Shown piece after piece: positions 49,024 to 54,282 of a DNA stretch of 54,282 bases. Source of the stretch: Bacteroidota bacterium. Lineage in GTDB: Bacteria > Bacteroidota > Bacteroidia > Flavobacteriales_F > PHOS-HE28. Below the pieces are notes generated by a model, which searched no databases, was not told the DNA's origin, and worked only from the letters and a program-made list of their open reading frames with translations. Position numbers and translations under genes: made by a program. Each line of letters begins with the position of its first letter. Position 1 is the first letter of the stretch. The DNA lies in the NCBI GenBank assembly GCA_018266685.1, contig JAFDZY010000267.1:1-54282 (forward strand), in the 5' to 3' direction.

Positions 49024-50667
49024 TTACCTGCGGCCCTTCGCTGGGGTTCGCACCGGCGGTGGCGGGCGCTTTACCGTCCCGTTTTCATACACCACGGTCG
49101 AAACCACCTTGCCCGTGCCGTCATACGTGATCGTCGGGCCGTCCAGCCGTCCCGCCTTATAATTCATCTCCTGGGTTAAGCGGCCGCGCCGGTCGTACAC
49201 CAGGCACTTGCCGTCCGGAGCTCCGTTCAGGAAGGATTGCTCACGCTGCTTTACGCCGGCATCATCGTAATAGGTCCATGGCCCGGTGGGCGTGCCTTTG
49301 GCATACATGCCTTCATTTGAGATCACCCCGCGTTCATTGTAAACCACCCAGCGGCCGCTCTTCAATCCATCGGCAAAGCTCCCTTCCTCATTCGGCTTTC
49401 CGCTGTCGTACCAGCTTTTCCATGGGCCGTTCTTCACGTTGCTTTTCCAGGTGGCCATGTAGCTCTGGGTGCCGTCCGGGAGCCAGCCTTGCCAGATCCC
49501 GTCCATTTGCCCCTGCTTGTACGATCCCTTGTCTTTTTGCTGGCCGTTCTCAAACCAACTGTTCCAGAACCCTTCTTCCTTGCCGCTCACATAGTTTCCT
49601 TCCTGGAGCTTTTGGCCGCTCTCAAACCAAGTGGTCCACTGTCCGTCCTTTTCGCCAGCCTTGAACGTGCCACGCTTCCAATTCTGGCCGCCGTTGTAGT
49701 AGTACAGCCATTCACCCTCCTGCTTTCCGTTGCGGTAGAGCCCCGTTGAGCTCAGCTGGCCGTTCGGGTACCAGTACTTCCACAGCCCGTCCTGCAGGTC
49801 ATCCTTGAAGTGCCCCAGCATGTCCTTGCCTCCCGTGGTGGTGAGCCATGTCCACGTGCTGTCTTTCTTGCCTTCGCGGTAAAAGCCCGTTACGTTCTCT
49901 TTCCCGTTGGTGAACCAGGCCGTGAAAGGGCCGTCCAGCTTGCCTTTGCTCCAGTTCTCGCTCCGCTCGGGCTTGCTGTCCGAATACCAAAGGTCCCAGT
50001 GGCCATGCTTCACCCCGCCCAGCCACGGGCCCTTGGCCTTCAAGTTGCCGGCGGGCCAATATTCCCGTTGTTCACCGCTGCGAACGCCCAAGTGGTAGCG
50101 GCACACTTCCGCAGTATCGCCGGTGGGGTAGTAGGTCCGGATGAGGCCCTCGCCCTTTTTCAGCGTTTGGGTGCTGTCACGGTCCCAGGCATCCATGCTC
50201 AGGCAAATTCCCTTGTCGCACTGCTCGGCGAGCATTTTCTTCCCGTTGGAATAGTAGTAGTTCCAAGGCCCTTGCTTGGCACCTTTCACGTACGGGCCTT
50301 CCTCCATCAACTGGCCGTTTCGGTAGTAGCTGTGCATGGTGCTGTCCTGTTCCCCGTTGTGGATCCAGCCGTCGTGCTGCACCTGGCCGTTGTCGTAGTA
50401 GATCACCACGTGCCCGTCGCGCTGGCCGCTCTTGAAATCGCTTTTTTCGGTCAGCTTGCCATCGCGGTCCCAGAATTTCCATTCGCCCCATTCGCGTCCG
50501 TTCACCATCAGGCCCTCGCTCTTTTTCACGGTCTTCAGGCTGTCCCAATGGTCCACATACGGCTGCACGGCCTGGGCTGTGGCAGACCCTTGGAACATGG
50601 CCGTAAAAGCAAGGGCGGAAAGCCACGGCAATGGATCGAAGTGGCGGTAAGGACGATGTCGGTGCAT
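49024..50667 (-). CDS. Exported MORN-repeat protein
   Basis: The 547-residue protein has a signal-like N-terminus (PWLSALAFTAMFQGSATAQ) and then about 19 MORN/YwqK-type repeats of about 23 residues. The pattern is G.W..W..NGQ, for example DGLWKYWYPNGQL, GEWLYYYNGGQ and GFWNSWFENGQ. It has a short basic C-terminal tail. MORN repeats bind lipids or act as scaffolds; in bacteria the function is largely unknown. ATG 50667 is set by TACCTTTG five bases upstream, which excludes the in-frame start at 50754. Confidence 0.88.
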   Translation of the reverse strand: MHRHRPYRHFDPLPWLSALAFTAMFQGSATAQAVQPYVDHWDSLKTVKKSEGLMVNGREWGEWKFWDRDGKLTEKSDFKSGQRDGHVVIYYDNGQVQHDGWIHNGEQDSTMHSYYRNGQLMEEGPYVKGAKQGPWNYYYSNGKKMLAEQCDKGICLSMDAWDRDSTQTLKKGEGLIRTYYPTGDTAEVCRYHLGVRSGEQREYWPAGNLKAKGPWLGGVKHGHWDLWYSDSKPERSENWSKGKLDGPFTAWFTNGKENVTGFYREGKKDSTWTWLTTTGGKDMLGHFKDDLQDGLWKYWYPNGQLSSTGLYRNGKQEGEWLYYYNGGQNWKRGTFKAGEKDGQWTTWFESGQKLQEGNYVSGKEEGFWNSWFENGQQKDKGSYKQGQMDGIWQGWLPDGTQSYMATWKSNVKNGPWKSWYDSGKPNEEGSFADGLKSGRWVVYNERGVISNEGMYAKGTPTGPWTYYDDAGVKQREQSFLNGAPDGKCLVYDRRGRLTQEMNYKAGRLDGPTITYDGTGKVVSTVVYENGTVKRPPPPVRTPAKGRR

Positions 50668-50672
50668 GTGGC

Positions 50673-50680
50673 CAAAGGTA
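50673..50680 (-). promoter_or_regulatory. -7 box TACCTTTG, start-proximal
   Basis: On the minus strand TACCTTTG ends five bases before ATG 50667. Confidence 0.65.
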
Positions 50681-50845
50681 GGCGGGGGCGTGGTGGCGGC
50701 TGTTTTGCGGAACGCAGGGCAACGGCCGATCAGTGTGCGGTGTAAATACGGCATTTACCGTAGTTAAATCAGGTGTTTCACGGGATCGCGCACACCGTTG
50801 GAACCCCAAGTTTTGCATCGCGTCCTCCCACTGGCATCCGCAGCC

Positions 50846-51967
50846 ATGAAGAACGATTCCCGCCTCCTCCTTTGCGCCTTCCTGTTGGCCTTGCTCAGCT
50901 TGGCGGTGCTGCAGGCCGAAGCCCAAGTGGTGAACGAGGACGACCTGCGCAAGATCGTTCTTCAAGGCAATGAAACGCCTTTGGTGGCCTTGGAATGCTT
51001 GCCGGACGGGCACACGGTATGGGCGTTGGCAAAAGATGGCGGCCGCATCCTGGCGTTGGACACCGCAGGCTGGAGCTTGGTGCGCACAATACCGCTGCAA
51101 GGCTTTGGGCGCGGCGCGGAAATGACGGCATCTGCTGACGGTCGCCGTGTGCTGATCAAGGAGTTTCCGCCCACCGGCAATTCCGGCAAGCCGAAAGAAG
51201 CACACATGGCCGTGCTGGATGCCGCCACCGGGGAAGTGGTGCTGGACATCCCCTCCGCCAAGGATGCCTGCCTGATGCCCGGAGGACTGGCCACGTTGAG
51301 CGGCGAAATCGTCACGCTGCAGCCTTTTAATGGCAGCCCGCGCAGCTTCCCAGTTTCTGCGGCGGCAGTTGCCCTGGCGGTGGATCCGGAAGGAAAGCAT
51401 GTTGCGGTTTCCATCTGTCCCGATGCGGCTTCCTTGGGGCAAGTACCCAGCATGCGCAGCGACAAGAAGGCCATGAAGGCCGCATTGAAATTCCGCCAAT
51501 TGGTGGCCATACATTCCGTTGGTGACGGGTCCCGTTTGCGCATAGTGCCCGAAGTGTACGATCAGGTGCAGAGCCTGCGGTTCACCGCCAACGGCCGGCT
51601 GTTGGTGTACAGCGTGCCCGATTTCCGCTCCGGCATTGCAGCAGGTGGCCATATAGACCAAGTGGATGCCGGCACGTGGGACCCGTTGCGTGCCAGCTTC
51701 ATGACGTGGACCCCGCGGCCCGCCTTGGCCATTTCGCCGGACGGGGCCACCCTCGCGCTCAGCAGCGTGGAAGGACGCAACAAGCGAAAGCTCACGCTTT
51801 ACGATCTGGCCAGTGGTGGTACGCGGCTGATGATCGACCTGGAACAGAAACGCCGCTACGACAAGGCGGAAGGTGAGCTGCATGATGCCCGCCTGGGCTA
51901 TGCCTGGCTGCCGGACGGGCGCTTGCTGGTGGCCCAAGGTCCTTCCATTGGATGCTTAAAGCCATGA
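50846..51967 (+). CDS. Exported WD40-like beta-propeller protein
   Basis: The 373-residue protein has a signal peptide (LLLCAFLLALLSLAVLQAEAQ) and repeated blades such as LVALECLPDGHTVWALAKDGGRI, MAVLDAATGEVVLD, LRFTANGRLLVYSV and LAISPDGATLALSS, typical of WD40-like/TolB-type propellers. It probably works in the periplasm or on the surface as a binding scaffold. Its stop overlaps the next ATG (ATGA at 51964), and the third gene follows 43 nt later, forming an operon of three exported proteins. Confidence 0.78.
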   Translation: MKNDSRLLLCAFLLALLSLAVLQAEAQVVNEDDLRKIVLQGNETPLVALECLPDGHTVWALAKDGGRILALDTAGWSLVRTIPLQGFGRGAEMTASADGRRVLIKEFPPTGNSGKPKEAHMAVLDAATGEVVLDIPSAKDACLMPGGLATLSGEIVTLQPFNGSPRSFPVSAAAVALAVDPEGKHVAVSICPDAASLGQVPSMRSDKKAMKAALKFRQLVAIHSVGDGSRLRIVPEVYDQVQSLRFTANGRLLVYSVPDFRSGIAAGGHIDQVDAGTWDPLRASFMTWTPRPALAISPDGATLALSSVEGRNKRKLTLYDLASGGTRLMIDLEQKRRYDKAEGELHDARLGYAWLPDGRLLVAQGPSIGCLKP

Positions 51968-52335
51968 TGAAAGCACCGGCACAGATCATGTTGGCATTGG
52001 GCCTGGCGCTCGCCGTTCCCGCCATGGGGCAGCGCAAGGCAGAACTGAACACGCAGGCCGCCGTGGATGAGCAAGTGGGCAACGCGCTCACTGCGGAAAA
52101 GGCCCGGGGAAAGCTGGCGGAGCTGGCCTCGGAGCCAGGCCTGCGTGGTTCGTTCACCTTCGACCTCACCGTTGGCGACAAGGGCACGGTGGTCACTGTT
52201 TTTCCCGTGGAATGGGGCACGCACGACATTCCCTTGCGGAACCGACTCAAATCCTGCCTCATGGGCATTCGGTTCAACTTCAAGGTACCTAAGGGGAAAC
52301 GCTTCAAGACCCGGCAAATCCTGGTCTTCCCGTGA
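51964..52335 (+). CDS. Small exported protein of unknown function
   Basis: The 123-residue protein has a signal peptide (IMLALGLALAVPAMGQ) and a mature domain of about 95 residues (GSFTFDLTVGDKGTVVTVFPVEW ... FNFKVPKGKRFKTRQ). The pattern resembles the small TonB C-terminal/energy-transducer-like fold only vaguely; I do not assign it. ATG 51964 overlaps the upstream stop (ATGATGA). It is probably co-expressed with both neighbours. Confidence 0.72.
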   Translation: MMKAPAQIMLALGLALAVPAMGQRKAELNTQAAVDEQVGNALTAEKARGKLAELASEPGLRGSFTFDLTVGDKGTVVTVFPVEWGTHDIPLRNRLKSCLMGIRFNFKVPKGKRFKTRQILVFP

Positions 52336-52378
52336 TTCGATAACCACTGACGACCAGATAAAAACGACAACCACAACC

Positions 52379-54022
52379 ATGACGCTCCGCCATACCGTAC
52401 TGCTGGCCGCACTGATCAGCGTGCCTGCCCTTGCACAAGAGGAAATGCCCACCGTGTGGACCACCCGCTTGGACCACAAGATCCAATACTGCGGCACTGG
52501 CGATGCCGGGGGATTGAGCTATGCCGCCAGTGATAAGGAAATCTCCGTGTTCGACAATGAAACGGGCAAGGTGGTCTGGACCAAGGCCTACAAGGACATC
52601 GCACCAAAGCTTCGCAAGATCGATGAGCTGATCCCCTTCTGGGAAAGCGATTGCGTGTTCCTCTTCGACCGGAAGATGGGCAAAGACCAGATCGCCGTGA
52701 TCGACCTGAAGACCGGACAAAGCTTGTGGACCACCGACGTGTACCAGAACGTGGGCGAGGAGAACGTGGCTTACATCAAGGAGCGGGACGGCTTCGCCAT
52801 TTGCAACAAGGAAGGCATGCACTTTGTGAAGGCACGCACCGGCGAAGAACTGTGGACCACGGTGGCCTTCAGAGGTTCCATCGGGCGCTATGTCCCCACG
52901 CCGGACGGAAACATCATCGCCGTGAACCTCCTGCCCGGCGGGTTGGCAGCGATTTTCGCAGGGTTCAAGGCCCAGATCGCCAAGATCAACATGGACAACG
53001 GGTCCCTGGAATGGGATTCCCAATACATAGGCATCCCTGAGCGGAAAGTGCTCACGGGGGAATACCTCTATTCGCTCGACTTTGACCAGGACCGCGTTTA
53101 CCTCCGCCTCAACGGCATGCAGGTGTTCGATTACAAAACCGGCGCAAAACTTTGGACGGCCGCCTTCGATTTCACGCCCGATCGCGTAAAGGGCAAGCCC
53201 ATGAACGCCGTGAAATGGGGCGTATACGGCGCTGTGGCCGAACCGGTGGTGGTGGGCGATGACCTCTTTGTGCTGGATTGCTCCAACCGCAAAAACCAGT
53301 ATGTGAAGAAGTATGACCGCAAGAGCGGCAAGCTCTTGTGGACCTCCCCGGAGATCCCCGACGCGCGCGCCATCCCCAACATGTACGTGATCGATGGCCT
53401 GGTGGTACTGCAGATCGGCGGCCAAGTGGAAACCCAGGCCCTGCTGAAAAGCACCAGCTCCGGCGCGGACGGCTCCACCACTGTGACTTACACCAGCCGC
53501 ATTGAATACGAAAATGTAAAGCCTTATGGCGTGAAGGCGCTTAATGCCACCAACGGGTCCATAGCTTGGGAAAGCGAACGTTTCAAGAAAGGCATCACCA
53601 ACATGTTCGCCGGGAACGGCAAGATCCATGTGTGCAGCGGCAAAGCCCTCTATGCCATGGATCCCGCAGGCAAGGAACTCTACGAGGTGCCCTTGGGGGA
53701 TGACAACATAGGGAATGCCGTGCTCATCATGCAGCACAACGACAAGGTGGCCATCGTGGGTGAAAAAGGCATCAGCACCCATGGCCTTGCCGACGGCAAG
53801 CTCGTGAACAGCGGCAAGTACAAGGCTTCCACCCTGAACGACCGGGTGGGCAACATGGCCCTCATGCAAACCGACAAAGAGGACATTGCGGCCTTTGATC
53901 TGGACAGTTGCAAATTCCTCGCATACAACGCCCGCAAGGATGCCATGAACACCTTGACCAACGACGGGCAGTATGTTTATGTCTATGAGAAGAAGGACGT
54001 GACAAAGCTGAAAACGCACTGA
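52379..54022 (+). CDS. Exported PQQ-like beta-propeller protein
   Basis: The 547-residue protein has a signal peptide (VLLAALISVPALAQ) and repeated blades with the W-type docking motif (ETGKVVWTKAY, KTGQSLWTTDVY, RTGEELWTT, KTGAKLWTAAF, KSGKLLWTSPE), typical of the PQQ/quinoprotein-like propeller (BamB-like). The catalytic residues of PQQ dehydrogenases are not evident, so it is more likely a scaffold. It follows the small exported gene by 43 nt and ends in a strong terminator. Confidence 0.85.
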   Translation: MTLRHTVLLAALISVPALAQEEMPTVWTTRLDHKIQYCGTGDAGGLSYAASDKEISVFDNETGKVVWTKAYKDIAPKLRKIDELIPFWESDCVFLFDRKMGKDQIAVIDLKTGQSLWTTDVYQNVGEENVAYIKERDGFAICNKEGMHFVKARTGEELWTTVAFRGSIGRYVPTPDGNIIAVNLLPGGLAAIFAGFKAQIAKINMDNGSLEWDSQYIGIPERKVLTGEYLYSLDFDQDRVYLRLNGMQVFDYKTGAKLWTAAFDFTPDRVKGKPMNAVKWGVYGAVAEPVVVGDDLFVLDCSNRKNQYVKKYDRKSGKLLWTSPEIPDARAIPNMYVIDGLVVLQIGGQVETQALLKSTSSGADGSTTVTYTSRIEYENVKPYGVKALNATNGSIAWESERFKKGITNMFAGNGKIHVCSGKALYAMDPAGKELYEVPLGDDNIGNAVLIMQHNDKVAIVGEKGISTHGLADGKLVNSGKYKASTLNDRVGNMALMQTDKEDIAAFDLDSCKFLAYNARKDAMNTLTNDGQYVYVYEKKDVTKLKTH

Positions 54023-54049
54023 GGGCCCATCGCCTCCATTGCGTGTGGT

Positions 54050-54083
54050 AAAAGCCGTACCGGATATCCGGTACGGCCTTTTT
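54050..54083 (+). terminator. Rho-independent terminator
   Basis: GCCGTACCGG pairs exactly with CCGGTACGGC around ATAT. A TTTTT run follows on the plus strand and AAA precedes the stem. It terminates the exported-protein operon. Confidence 0.92.
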
Positions 54084-54134
54084 CCTGATGTGCGTCACCT
54101 TCCCGGACCGGGCTGCGTATAAATTGGCCACGTT

Positions 54135-54282
54135 ATGCGCCGCCGTAAGTGGTTTCCGCGAAAGCTCCGCATCTTGGCGGGCTTGGTTGCCGTAGTGCTC
54201 CTCTCCGTGGCTTGGACAGCCGCCACCACGCCGGTAAGGGGGCCGCACAGTCGCTTGGAATTGCGGATGCTCCGCGACCAGA
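54135..54282 (+). CDS. N-terminal part of an exported or membrane-anchored protein
   Basis: Forty-nine codons are visible to the window edge. A basic N-terminus (MRRRKWFPRKLR) is followed by a single hydrophobic segment (ILAGLVAVVLLSVAWTAATT), so it is a signal peptide or membrane anchor. Then comes a Pro/Arg-rich region (GPHSRLELRMLRD). TAAATTGG seven bases before ATG 54135 resembles a -7 box. The rest is outside the window. Confidence 0.6.
   Translation, partial: MRRRKWFPRKLRILAGLVAVVLLSVAWTAATTPVRGPHSRLELRMLRDQ

Noticed and set aside
50177..51937. 586-codon minus-strand open frame overlapping the MORN and propeller genes
   Set aside because: It spans two real genes and their divergent promoter region; the amino acid pattern is unstructured.
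52304..54019. 571-codon minus-strand open frame opposite the PQQ-like propeller
   Set aside because: It is the antisense shadow of a repetitive real gene, with His/Gly/Val-rich composition and no motif.
1..54282. Search for tRNA, rRNA, riboswitch or phage modules
   Set aside because: Intergenic regions are short and none shows a cloverleaf, rRNA core, known riboswitch consensus or phage structural gene by eye.

Overview
The window comes from a GC-rich (roughly 60% by eye) member of the Bacteroidota, most likely a Flavobacteriales-type organism. Four things support this. Several large secreted proteins end in type IX secretion (T9SS) sorting domains. Many start codons sit directly behind a TAnnTTTG-like box, the Bacteroidota -7 promoter element, with no Shine-Dalgarno sequence. 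Lineage-typical genes and fusions are present: DUF4271 beside hemD, MurF-Alr, AroG-type DAHP synthase fused to chorismate mutase, MoaC-MogA, and gliding-associated type B sorting domains. Most of the window is ordinary chromosomal housekeeping. The accessory signals lie mainly in intergenic DNA and in one molybdenum cofactor (Moco) cluster.

Layout. 1-4 kb: a truncated secreted protein, two outer-membrane beta-barrel proteins and a glutaryl-CoA dehydrogenase-like enzyme. 4-8 kb: DUF4271, hemD, rnpA, yidD and an S41 processing protease, all co-directional. 8-11 kb: an O-antigen ligase-like protein converging on two coupled glycosyltransferases (surface glycans). 11-14 kb: a large T9SS subtilase with a degenerate active site. 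14-20 kb: tdk and murF-alr on the minus strand, diverging from a coiled/hypothetical gene, an M28 peptidase and rsmI. 20-23 kb: a 186-bp palindromic MITE-like element and a T9SS glycoside hydrolase. 23-28 kb: an MDR oxidoreductase, DAHP synthase/chorismate mutase and an FG-GAP T9SS protein. 28.4-34.4 kb: the Moco operon (MoeB-like, TSUP transporter, moeA, mobA, moaD, moaE, a VapBC-like cassette, moaC-mogA). 35-41 kb: a T9SS GDSL protein, a nucleoid-associated protein, moaA, tag and fdhD. 40.7-42 kb: truncated globin and ScdA/RIC iron-sulfur repair. 42-46 kb: an EamA transporter, yicC-gmk-nadD and udk. 46-54 kb: small proteins, a choice-of-anchor L T9SS type B adhesin-like protein, a MORN-repeat protein and a trio of exported proteins.

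Most notable. A toxin-antitoxin pair sits between moaE and moaC and is flanked by direct copies of the last 73 nt of moaE. The copies are 86% identical and differ mostly at synonymous sites, which looks like the scar of an insertion or allelic recombination. The start of moaD is duplicated in a similar way. The spacers of the same operon carry repeated REP-like palindromes and a nine-unit TCACCAN heptamer array. A related CAACTGCCAAC repeat lies inside the fdhD coding sequence, in frame. With moaA and fdhD nearby, the window holds a nearly complete Moco and formate-dehydrogenase maturation set, but no molybdoenzyme and no molybdate transporter. No rRNA, tRNA, CRISPR array, prophage or intact insertion sequence was seen.
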